In this document: one piece after another, positions 1 through 5,906 of the stretch | Position numbering within the stretch: the stretch's first letter is position 1 | Layout of the letters: each line of letters opens with the position of its first letter | NCBI GenBank assembly: GCA_009786775.1 | Contig: WQRL01000055.1 | Span: 1-8,799, forward strand | DNA length: 8,799 nt | Direction: 5' to 3' | From: Oscillospiraceae bacterium | GTDB lineage: Bacteria; Bacillota; Clostridia; Oscillospirales; Oscillospiraceae | Notes under the pieces: generated by a model | The model's input: only the letters and a program-made list of their open reading frames with translations | What the model was told of the DNA's origin: nothing | Database searches by the model: none | Made by a program: the position numbers and the translations under genes

Positions 1-81
1 GAAGCAAACATTGGCGTTAAGTGGCAATTTACCACTGATGATGCGAGAATCAAATTACACAGATTATATCCTAATATTTAA
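1..81 (+). CDS. C-terminal tail of a probable IS630-type transposase (partial)
   Basis: The window opens inside a reading frame that runs from base 1 to a TAA at 79-81, giving 26 residues. The segment WQFTTDDARIKLHRLYP resembles the extreme C-terminus of IS630-family (DDE) transposases, which often end in a W-[QR]-F-TT-x-x-AR-x-KL-x-x-LYP pattern; this match is from memory and has not been searched. The catalytic DDE residues would lie upstream, outside the window, so activity cannot be judged. If the assignment is right, the right end of the element lies within about the next 50 bases, but the other end is not visible, so the terminal inverted repeat cannot be identified. IS630 elements insert at TA dinucleotides. 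The next open frame begins inside the transposase codons, which suggests the insertion landed in or beside a gene. Confidence 0.55.
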   Translation, partial: EANIGVKWQFTTDDARIKLHRLYPNI

Positions 82-125
82 TTGACGCAACACACTACTC
101 CATAGGTTTTTTGAGGACTTGGGGA

Positions 126-437
126 ATGACGGTGCATGAGATTACCGCCGAGGATTTTCAAATTAGGGTAGATACCGGTGCTCTGCTCAAAGAAGCGGCA
201 GGAGAGGATTTGCAGGACACAAATGGTGTGGCCGCTGATATAGGGAGGGAAGCCGAAAACCGTCCAGGGTACATTACCTCCGTAAACGGAGCTGCCCATG
301 ATGAGTCACACGGTTTTCTGTCGGAACATATATTGAAATATATATTTTTCGGCATTGCTGTTCTTTTAGTTACGGGCATCGCTGGGCTGGGCATCTGGAA
401 ATATGCAAAACGGAAAAACCGTAAAACTCCCAAATAA
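126..437 (+). CDS. Small membrane-anchored protein of unknown function, possibly a truncated gene remnant
   Basis: This 103-residue protein is not recognised. Residues 1-68 are hydrophilic and rich in acidic residues. Residues 71-91 form one strong hydrophobic helix (YIFFGIAVLLVTGIAGLGIW), followed by a short very basic tail (KYAKRKNRKTPK). The charge pattern predicts an outside N-terminal part and a cytoplasmic tail, as at the C-terminal anchor of a surface protein. There is no N-terminal signal peptide, so on its own the outside part would have to be exported by the single helix. The ATG at 126 has GAGG at 113-116 (9-base spacing); a TTG at 111 in the same frame is less well supported. The frame is open back to base 75, inside the transposase end, which fits a larger gene cut by the insertion. 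A terminator follows at 492-540. Confidence 0.5.
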   Translation: MTVHEITAEDFQIRVDTGALLKEAAGEDLQDTNGVAADIGREAENRPGYITSVNGAAHDESHGFLSEHILKYIFFGIAVLLVTGIAGLGIWKYAKRKNRKTPK

Positions 438-491
438 CGAAGGGCTGCTGCTCGCTGCCCTGACAGCAGAAAAGTCAAAATTACAAAAAAA

Positions 492-540
492 CAGCGCTCA
501 AGTGAGAAAAACACTCACTCAGGGCGCTGGTTTTTTGTTT
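492..540. terminator. Bidirectional intrinsic terminator between convergent genes
   Basis: CAGCGCTC (492-499) pairs with GGGCGCTG (522-529, one G-T pair). After a small internal loop, AGTGAG pairs with CTCACT, leaving an A-rich loop. On the plus strand the stem is followed by a T run (531-536, then GTTT). On the minus strand it is followed by a run of seven T (the A run at 485-491). It lies between the stop of the small membrane protein (437) and the stop of the convergent LysR gene (562), and can serve both. Confidence 0.85.
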
Positions 541-561
541 ATCTCTGCCTTTTTTGCAACT

Positions 562-1464
562 TCATTCCCTAAACTCATTTGCCGTGAACTCTATAAATAA
601 CTTTACCAAGTGGGAATGCGAAAAATTCTTCTTTAGCACAAAATAGAACTTTCTTTCAGGAAGCCTTGCCTTCAGCCTTATAACTTTAATCATTTTCTGC
701 TCAATATACGCCCTTGCTGCAAATTCGGAAACTATAGAAATACCAAGCCCATTTATTACGGCGTTAATTATGCTCTGATTGTTATCGAAACTTATGCTGG
801 AGTTTATTTTGCTAAGATTTATGTCTTGCTCCAAAAAGAAGCTCTCATACTGAAACTTGGCTCCTGAATTTTTCTCTCTTGAAATAAAGTTGTGCCCGTA
901 TAATAGTTCTTCAAGCGGATACTCTTTTGAGTCTAGGAAGCCTTTGTCGTGGGATGGTGCTATGAACACCATCTTTTCAGTCATAAACTCTCTAAATTCA
1001 CATTTATCTTCAACAACAGTCCCTCCCAAAAAGCCTATGTCGGCTTTTTGGGACGCTATGCTGCGGGCCACATCAAAGGATTCAATTTGCTTTACATTAA
1101 ACGAAATATCAGGATAGGCTCTGCTGAAAACCGCAACCGCTTTGGGAAGGATGTACTGTGCAGGGACGCTTGAAGCCAGAATGCTAATTTCTCCGCTAAA
1201 ATTTTCCGAAATATTTTTAATTCGGTAGATAGTATTATGCTTTAATGACAAAAGCTCCTTTGCGCTTTCATAAAAAAGTTTGCCAGAGAGAGTAGGCGAC
1301 ATTTCTTTGGTTGAGCGGTTAATCAAGGTTGTCCCCAGCTCTTTTTCAAGCGAGCTAATATATATGCTCACCGATGACTGCGACATAGCAATTGCTTCCG
1401 CAGCTTTGGAAAAACTGTTAAGTTCAATGACCTTTGCATATGCTTCAAGCTGTCTAAAATCCAT
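562..1464 (-). CDS. LysR-family transcriptional regulator, divergent from the ABC/radical SAM operon
   Basis: This 300-residue protein has the usual LysR length and layout. Residues 1-60 carry the winged helix-turn-helix; FSKAAEAIAMSQSSVSIYIS (18-37) is the recognition unit, and SLEKELGTTLINR (38-50) is the typical continuation. A linker helix follows, and residues from about 90 to 295 form the two-lobed effector-binding domain, beginning SGEISILASSVPAQYILPKA. Within LysR proteins it recalls the CysB/CysL-like group that binds small metabolites, but the effector cannot be read from the sequence. It is transcribed away from an ABC transporter operon with a shared promoter region, so it most likely activates that operon in response to the imported compound or a derivative, and represses itself. 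The start at 1464 gives the full helix-turn-helix, although its ribosome binding site is weak (a G-rich stretch just upstream). Confidence 0.93.
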   Translation of the reverse strand: MDFRQLEAYAKVIELNSFSKAAEAIAMSQSSVSIYISSLEKELGTTLINRSTKEMSPTLSGKLFYESAKELLSLKHNTIYRIKNISENFSGEISILASSVPAQYILPKAVAVFSRAYPDISFNVKQIESFDVARSIASQKADIGFLGGTVVEDKCEFREFMTEKMVFIAPSHDKGFLDSKEYPLEELLYGHNFISREKNSGAKFQYESFFLEQDINLSKINSSISFDNNQSIINAVINGLGISIVSEFAARAYIEQKMIKVIRLKARLPERKFYFVLKKNFSHSHLVKLFIEFTANEFRE

Positions 1465-1494
1465 ACCGCACCATGCCCCGCATCTTATTATTGG

Positions 1495-1511
1495 AAACTT
1501 TAATAAAGTTT
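1495..1511. promoter_or_regulatory. Perfect 17-base palindrome, candidate LysR operator
   Basis: AAACTTTAATAAAGTTT is an exact inverted repeat of 8+8 bases around one central base. It contains the T-N11-A pattern of LysR sites (T1500 to A1512). Its centre lies about 67 bases upstream of the predicted operon start (about 1570), which matches the -65 recognition site of LysR activators. It also lies just downstream of the -10 box of the regulator's own promoter, over the predicted start, which suits autorepression. The palindrome is seen directly; binding by this regulator is inferred. Confidence 0.65.
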
Positions 1512-1540
1512 ATTATATCTATTGAAAAATAAAATTGCAA
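1512..1540 (-). promoter_or_regulatory. Sigma-70-type promoter of the LysR gene
   Basis: On the minus strand, TTGCAA (1540-1535) is followed after exactly 17 bases by a consensus TATAAT (1517-1512). The predicted start is near 1505, about 40 bases before the ATG. The -35 hexamer is the same six bases used by the opposite promoter. Confidence 0.7.
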
Positions 1541-1563
1541 GTATTATGTAAATTAGATATACT
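1535..1563 (+). promoter_or_regulatory. Sigma-70-type promoter of the ABC/radical SAM operon
   Basis: TTGCAA (1535-1540) is followed after exactly 17 bases by TATACT (1558-1563). The predicted start is near 1570, giving a leader of about 75 bases before the first gene. TTGCAA is its own reverse complement and also serves the LysR promoter. The -35 box matches consensus at only four of six positions, in keeping with a promoter that needs an activator. Confidence 0.65.
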
Positions 1564-1580
1564 TGACACGTTTTCAAGTA
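1560..1580. promoter_or_regulatory. Inverted repeat over the operon start site, candidate second operator
   Basis: TACTTGA (1560-1566) and TCAAGTA (1574-1580) are exact reverse complements separated by 7 bases. The repeat overlaps the -10 box and the predicted start of the operon, where a bound protein would block transcription. It also contains a T-N11-A pattern (T1564 to A1576), so it could be a second LysR contact or a site for another repressor. Confidence 0.4.
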
Positions 1581-1592
1581 ACAGTACACAGG

Positions 1593-1626
1593 CCAGCCGA
1601 GCATGCAGCTCTAGTCCGGCGGCTGG
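1593..1626 (+). promoter_or_regulatory. Hairpin in the operon leader
   Basis: CCAGCCG (1593-1599) pairs with CGGCTGG (1620-1626). A smaller stem, GAGC (1599-1602) with GCTC (1608-1611), can form inside it. No T run follows, so it is not a terminator. It ends 8 bases before the AGGAG of the first gene, so it could stabilise the 5' end or affect translation. No known riboswitch consensus is recognised. Confidence 0.35.
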
Positions 1627-1645
1627 TTTCAAATAGGAGAAAATA

Positions 1646-2758
1646 TTGGCAGGGATACGATTACGCAACCTTACAAAAAAATACTCAAACGGCGTCGTTG
1701 CAGTCAATAATCTTTCGCTTGATATTGAAAGCAAAGAATTTATAATCTTCGTTGGGCCGTCAGGCTGTGGAAAGTCTACAACCCTGCGCATGATTGCCGG
1801 TCTTGAAAAAATAACATCGGGCGAAATGTACATAGGTGACAAGCTCATGAATGATGCAACGCCAAAGCAGCGTGACATTGCTATGGTGTTTCAAAACTAT
1901 GCCCTTTACCCGCACATGTCAGTATATGAAAATATCGCGTTCGGACTTAGGATTGCCAAGGCTTCAAAAGCCGAAATAAGTAGCAAAGTTCTTGCTGCTG
2001 CAAGGACTCTTGATATCGAAGAACTCCTAAAGCGGAAGCCTCATGAGATTTCAGGAGGGCAGCGCCAGCGTGTTGCAATGGGGCGGGCAATTGTTTGTGA
2101 GCCGAAAATATACCTCATGGATGAGCCGCTCTCAAGCCTTGATGCCAAGCTGCGCGTTCAAATGCGCACTGAAATTTCTAAGCACCACAAAAATTTGCAA
2201 ACAACATTTATATATGTCACCCACGATCAGACCGAGGCTATGACCCTCGGCACCCGGATTGTCGTAATGAATAACGGCGTTGTACAGCAAATTGATACCC
2301 CTGCCAATTTATACGCATATCCGAAAAATCTATTTGTGGCCGACTTTATAGGCTCTCCGCAGATGAACTTTATTCAGTCGCCGGTATTAGGGCAAGGCGA
2401 TGATATTTATATTGACTTTCATGGTTCAAAAATAAAGCTCAGTGAAGCTCATGCTAGAGCTCTCGCTGACGGTGGTTATGCCAGCAAGCATGTAATAATT
2501 GGCATCCGCCCTGAAAACCTCCGTGTTGAAGATAGCTGCGTGCAATCAGCTTCCCACGAAGCAATAAATGCAAAGATTGAACTTATTGAAATGCTGGGCT
2601 CGGAGCTTATTCTTTATTTAGCGCTAAATGGCACAACCTTAGTAGCAAGGGCATCCCCTAATACCGAGGCAAAAGTAGGCGATACAATAGGGCTTGCTGT
2701 AGATGCAGCCAAAATTCATATTTTTGACAAGGATACGGAGCTTTCCATTACAAGCTAA
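1646..2758 (+). CDS. ABC transporter ATP-binding protein, MalK/UgpC-like with TOBE domain
   Basis: This 370-residue cytoplasmic ATPase energises import. All motifs are present: Walker A GPSGCGKST (37-45), Q-loop Q83, signature SGGQRQR (136-142), Walker B IYLMDEP (155-161), D-loop SSLD (163-166) and switch histidine H193. The segment NYALYPHMSVYENIAFGLR (84-102) is typical of the MalK/UgpC/MsmK (CUT1) group. The region after about residue 230 is the C-terminal regulatory extension, including IGIRPENL, the usual start of the TOBE fold. SsuB/TauB-type ATPases are nearer 250 residues and lack this extension, so the pairing with the SsuC/TauC-like permease downstream is unusual. The TTG start at 1646 has AGGAG at 1635-1639 (6-base spacing) and gives the standard N-terminus. 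It is the first gene of the operon, 26 bases before the radical SAM gene. Function as an import ATPase is near certain; the substrate is unknown. Confidence 0.95.
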   Translation: MAGIRLRNLTKKYSNGVVAVNNLSLDIESKEFIIFVGPSGCGKSTTLRMIAGLEKITSGEMYIGDKLMNDATPKQRDIAMVFQNYALYPHMSVYENIAFGLRIAKASKAEISSKVLAAARTLDIEELLKRKPHEISGGQRQRVAMGRAIVCEPKIYLMDEPLSSLDAKLRVQMRTEISKHHKNLQTTFIYVTHDQTEAMTLGTRIVVMNNGVVQQIDTPANLYAYPKNLFVADFIGSPQMNFIQSPVLGQGDDIYIDFHGSKIKLSEAHARALADGGYASKHVIIGIRPENLRVEDSCVQSASHEAINAKIELIEMLGSELILYLALNGTTLVARASPNTEAKVGDTIGLAVDAAKIHIFDKDTELSITS

Positions 2759-2784
2759 ACCGCAGCGAAAATGAGGAGAAAAAT

Positions 2785-3804
2785 TTGAAAACAACCAAAA
2801 CAGCCAAAGCAACCGCTTCCGATATATCCCGGGCCAAAGAGCTGGCGTTAAGTGGCAAAAGGCTCAGCAGGGACTTAATGATAGCTCTGCTGAATATAGA
2901 GGAAAACTCTCCTGAATTTTTTCAGCTTGGCGAAGCGGCGAGGGAAGTGTCGGTGGCTGTGACAAAAAACAGGGCATATTTATGGGGCGCTATAGGAATG
3001 GATTTCAGCCCATGTGCAAAAAGCTGTGATTTTTGCTCCCTGGGGGAGAAATGGGGCATAGCCTCTGCCGAAGATTCATACAAGATGGACTCTGATGAGG
3101 TCATTAAAAGAGTTTCTGACTATGTAAATTCCGGAGTCCGCTGGATTGCATTGCGAACTAATCATTTTTACAACCATGAGCAGCTTGTAAATCTGGTAAA
3201 AGACATACGGAGCCAAATCCCTGGAGATTACGAATTGGGCCTGAACATAGGCGATTTTGACGGCTTATACGCAGATGAGCTTTATGTTGCAGGCGCTAAT
3301 TTTGCCTACCATGCACTTAGGCTAAGGGAAGGTGTTGACACGCCTTTTGACCGTGCCGAACGTATTGCTACTATGTCAGCAATTAACCAAAGCGGGTTAT
3401 ATCTTACGCATATGGTTGAGCCTGTGGGCGTTGAACATACAAATGAGGAACTGGCAGACCTTTATAACATAATACTCGATCACAACACCCGTGTTTCCGG
3501 AGTAATTGCAAGGATACCTGTTGCAGGTACGCCCTTAGGCGTGTACCCTCAAATATCCGAAGCCCGCCTGGCTCATATCGTTGCATTTACAAGACTGGCC
3601 TCCGCAGGGATTGTCGAAGACATATTCGCACTTCCCAGCAGTCAGCAGGCTGTTAGTTTTGGAGCAAATGTCGCCGTGCTCGATAGCGGAGCTATTCCCA
3701 GAGCCAGTAATTTCGTTAAAGAAGGCTGGAGAGGAATCACCCGCGACGACATGGTTTCATTATTACACAAAGGAGGATATACAACAAATGAAATCAAAGA
3801 TTAA
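2785..3804 (+). CDS. Radical SAM protein of the BioB/HydE/PylB group, single [4Fe-4S] cluster
   Basis: This 339-residue protein carries the radical SAM motif CAKSCDFC (C77, C81, C84: CX3CX2C with an aromatic residue before the last cysteine). The motif should bind a [4Fe-4S] cluster that cleaves S-adenosylmethionine. The helical N-terminus (about 20-70, LSRDLMIALL ... LGEAAREV) and the entry GAIGMDFSPC are typical of the BioB/HydE/PylB family, followed by a full TIM barrel and a BATS-like end (ALPSSQQAVSFGANVAVLDSG). There is no other cysteine in the protein, so the auxiliary cluster of biotin synthase cannot be present. This argues against sulfur insertion and for another radical reaction such as rearrangement, cleavage or cyclisation. 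The TTG start has GAGGAG (2773-2778) at 6-base spacing. The 3' end overlaps the binding-protein gene by 17 bases, so the enzyme is tied to the transporter. The substrate is unknown. Confidence 0.9.
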   Translation: MKTTKTAKATASDISRAKELALSGKRLSRDLMIALLNIEENSPEFFQLGEAAREVSVAVTKNRAYLWGAIGMDFSPCAKSCDFCSLGEKWGIASAEDSYKMDSDEVIKRVSDYVNSGVRWIALRTNHFYNHEQLVNLVKDIRSQIPGDYELGLNIGDFDGLYADELYVAGANFAYHALRLREGVDTPFDRAERIATMSAINQSGLYLTHMVEPVGVEHTNEELADLYNIILDHNTRVSGVIARIPVAGTPLGVYPQISEARLAHIVAFTRLASAGIVEDIFALPSSQQAVSFGANVAVLDSGAIPRASNFVKEGWRGITRDDMVSLLHKGGYTTNEIKD

Positions 3805-4741
3805 AAGAATCCTGCCCCTGCTTTTGAGCGCCGCTGTCATACTGGCGCTCGCAGGGTGCGCCGCAGATGGCGGCACGGAAGCTCAAGAAACAAGGGTAGG
3901 CACATGGAGAACCGCACAAACTATCACGCCGTTTTATTATGAGATGTTTTTAGACACGGAAATTGAAGTGCTGCCATTTACAAACCCGGGTGACCAGCTT
4001 ACAGCACTCCTGGCAGGTTCGCTGGATATGACGGGAACCACCCTTGTAACCGCAATTATGGCTCTTGCCCAGGATGAACCAATAGTTATGGTCACATCTC
4101 TTTGCAAGAAATGCTCTGCACTGGTAGTGGGTGTTGATTCTGGAATATACACAGAGGAAGACCTTCGCGGCAAGACTATTGCCTATGTGCCGGGAACGAT
4201 GCACCACCTGCTGCTGCTCAGTGTGCTTGAGCGCGCAGGTATGACAGCCGACGATGTGGAGCTTATAAGAATAGACTTCTTTGACATGGGGATTGCCTTA
4301 CAGCAGGGCACTATTGATGCTTTTTTGAGCGGGGAGCCGTTCCCTTCGGCTGCTGTTTTAGAAGGCTTCGGGCGCATACTTCTTTATCCGTATTTTGAAG
4401 ATGAGCTGGGTACTATAAATGCCGGCATGATTACCACAAGGGACATGATTGAAAGCAACCCTGAACTAATTCAAGATCTCGTTAATGCGCATGTCAGGGC
4501 CACGCAGTACCTCAACGAAAACACAGAAACTTGGATTGAGGCAGCCGCAGCTTTTGGAACCGATATCGACATTGTGCGATTTAGCATGGACAATATACTG
4601 CTCAGCTACGATATTGATGATGTATTCATCTCAAACACCAGAAATCTTGCACAGAAGATGTATGACCTGGGCATGATTCCCCACGTTCCTGATGTTGAGG
4701 CACTCTTTGACCTTGACTTTTTGCGGGGACTTCATAATTGA
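3788..4741 (+). CDS. ABC transporter substrate-binding lipoprotein, NMT1/THI5-like (SsuA/TauA-like)
   Basis: The protein is 317 residues long. Residues 1-24 are a lipoprotein signal peptide: basic KSKIKR, a hydrophobic core, and lipobox LAGC with lipidation at C24. The mature part begins with a strand (ETRVGTW), then PGDQLTALLAGSLDMTGTT, where class-II binding proteins of the nitrate/sulfonate/taurine/thiamine-precursor type sample small organic ligands. DLRGKTIAYVPGTMHHLLL (from about residue 120) and LQQGTIDAFLSGEPF are typical of the second lobe. An unusual CKKC pair lies at C106/C109. The ATG at 3788 is preferred over upstream starts in the same frame because it is followed at once by the signal peptide and has AGGAGG at 3771-3776 (11-base spacing). 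It overlaps the radical SAM gene and ends in a TTGA overlap with the permease. The substrate class (sulfonate, pyrimidine precursor, or other) cannot be decided. Confidence 0.92.
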   Translation: MKSKIKRILPLLLSAAVILALAGCAADGGTEAQETRVGTWRTAQTITPFYYEMFLDTEIEVLPFTNPGDQLTALLAGSLDMTGTTLVTAIMALAQDEPIVMVTSLCKKCSALVVGVDSGIYTEEDLRGKTIAYVPGTMHHLLLLSVLERAGMTADDVELIRIDFFDMGIALQQGTIDAFLSGEPFPSAAVLEGFGRILLYPYFEDELGTINAGMITTRDMIESNPELIQDLVNAHVRATQYLNENTETWIEAAAAFGTDIDIVRFSMDNILLSYDIDDVFISNTRNLAQKMYDLGMIPHVPDVEALFDLDFLRGLHN

Positions 4742-5523
4742 GTAATAAGACAAAATCACGCACACCAGACGTGCTGGGAATTATAATTCCTGTACTGATT
4801 GTCGTGGTATGGAGTCTTCTTCCCAGTATTGCAGATATTCCGCAGCGCACCATGCCATCTTTGCAGAGCGTTGTCATAGGGATCAGTGACTTTGCCTTCG
4901 GTACGCATGGCCTTAACATGTACTCGGGAACGATGTTTGTGCATTTAACAGCGAGCATCGGAAGGGTTATGAGTGGATTTGCAGTTGCGGTGGCTTTAGG
5001 GCTGGCATTTGGATATATATCCGGGTGCTCGCCCGTAGTTTACCGCTTGTTAAGCCCTGTTATAAGTTTTTTCCGCTCTATCCCGGGAATTGCGTGGCTT
5101 CCGATATCCATAGTATGGTTTGGAATCGGCAACAATCAGTCCACATTCCTCATATCCCTGGCGGCCTTTTTTCCGATTTATGCAAACACCTGTCACGGGG
5201 TTCAAACCATTGACAAAGAGCTAATTGCAGTTTCAAAAACCTTTGGAGCCAATTCGCTTCAAACATTCAGGCGTGTGATTTTCCCCCTGTCTTTGGAAGG
5301 CGTATCCGTCGGTTTGCGCATTGGGCTCGGTTTTTCTTGGGCTTACCTTGTCTTGGGAGAAATGACGGGTGTCAACAGAGGGATAGGGGCTGTTATGCAA
5401 GACTCGCGGATGCTGGGTCAAACGCAGATGATTGTGGTCTGTATGCTGGTCATTGCACTAACAGCTAAAATATTTGACAAGCTGATGCATATACTTCTAA
5501 AGCTAGTTAAAGCCTGGGTATAA
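4738..5523 (+). CDS. ABC transporter permease, SsuC/TauC type
   Basis: This 261-residue membrane protein has about six hydrophobic helices: near 13-31, 75-95, 105-130, 135-155, 190-212 and 230-250. The cytoplasmic coupling loop is clear (KELIAVSKTFGANSLQTFRR, starting at residue 160), matching the EAA motif of binding-protein-dependent permeases. The segment FFRSIPGIAWLPISIVWFGI is characteristic of SsuC/TauC/NrtB/ThiX-type permeases, where it usually reads P..A..PL...WFG. A permease of this type normally forms a homodimer, which fits the single permease gene here. The TTG start at 4738 overlaps the stop of the binding-protein gene (TTGA) and has GGGGA at 4725-4729 (8-base spacing), so translation is probably coupled. 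It is the last gene of the operon, with a perfect hairpin 13 bases after the stop. The pairing with a MalK-like ATPase is atypical. Confidence 0.93.
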   Translation: MSNKTKSRTPDVLGIIIPVLIVVVWSLLPSIADIPQRTMPSLQSVVIGISDFAFGTHGLNMYSGTMFVHLTASIGRVMSGFAVAVALGLAFGYISGCSPVVYRLLSPVISFFRSIPGIAWLPISIVWFGIGNNQSTFLISLAAFFPIYANTCHGVQTIDKELIAVSKTFGANSLQTFRRVIFPLSLEGVSVGLRIGLGFSWAYLVLGEMTGVNRGIGAVMQDSRMLGQTQMIVVCMLVIALTAKIFDKLMHILLKLVKAWV

Positions 5524-5536
5524 GCAGTTACGAAAT

Positions 5537-5580
5537 TTGAGGGAGCGCATCAAAACGGAAGTTTTGATGCGCTCCCTCAA
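5537..5580. terminator. Perfect 20-bp hairpin with a GGAA loop after the operon
   Basis: Bases 5537-5556 and 5561-5580 are exact reverse complements with no mismatch, around the loop GGAA (5557-5560). The loop is a GNRA tetraloop closed by C-G. The stem begins 13 bases after the permease stop. No T run follows on the plus strand, and only ATTT on the minus strand, so it is not a textbook intrinsic terminator. It may terminate weakly, mark a processed and stabilised 3' end, or be a small mobile inverted repeat. Confidence 0.6.
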
Positions 5581-5906
5581 GCAGTGTGCCCCGGTTATAA
5601 TATGCCACACTATCTAATCTTAAAAATCCAGTGCTTCCAAAGCTAGGTAGATAGGCTCAGGACTTGTCTCTGTTGCCTCAAAGCGCTTATACGCAAATGT
5701 TCACCTCTGTTTTTCTTATGTTTACCATGTACATTAACAATACCATGTTCTATAGCAAGAATCTATGAAGGGATATATTTTAATGATTTAACCTGCAAAA
5801 AAATGCCAGCCCAGATATAGGAAGGGAGGGATTAGACCGTCAAAATGGCTTGCAATTACAGTATAATGCCTCAGCTAGACAGGCGATAAAATAGCATGAT
5901 TTTGAA
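5581..5906. other. Intergenic stretch without a convincing gene; possible decayed minus-strand tail
   Basis: This stretch is richer in A+T than its neighbours and has no long open frame. On the minus strand, 5700-5620 encodes 26 residues ending ETSPEPIYLALEALDF and a TAA, with a stop just upstream (5703-5701). It has the look of a protein tail and could be what is left of a decayed gene, but it is too short to assign. Another frame there has GAGGTG followed by a TTG and only 18 codons. The 8-mer TACCATGT occurs twice, 18 bases apart (5723-5730 and 5741-5748). A consensus TATAAT lies at 5862-5867 without a good -35 box. Nothing here is assigned with confidence. Confidence 0.4.

Noticed and set aside
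158..514. Minus-strand open frame of 118 codons
   Set aside because: It overlaps the plus-strand membrane protein and runs across the terminator; its composition is that of an antisense shadow.
1563..1590. TTGACA at 1563-1568 as the -35 box of the operon
   Set aside because: The only candidate -10 at proper spacing (TACACA) is poor; the TTGCAA-17-TATACT pair is better supported.
1570..1645. TPP, cobalamin or other known riboswitch in the operon leader
   Set aside because: The leader is only about 75 bases long and has none of the conserved cores of these classes; only a simple hairpin is seen.
3581..3787. In-frame upstream extension of the binding-protein gene
   Set aside because: It lies inside the radical SAM gene, has no ribosome binding site, and would bury the lipoprotein signal peptide that begins at 3788.
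2785..3804. Naming the radical SAM gene bioB
   Set aside because: The cysteines for the auxiliary sulfur-donor cluster are missing, and no other biotin gene is nearby.
5723..5748. Direct repeat TACCATGT as an operator
   Set aside because: Only two 8-base copies, far from the predicted beta-helix promoter; could be chance in AT-rich DNA.
5862..5867. TATAAT as the main promoter of the beta-helix gene
   Set aside because: No acceptable -35 box at 16-18 bases; the TTGACA-17-TATTCT pair nearer the gene is better.
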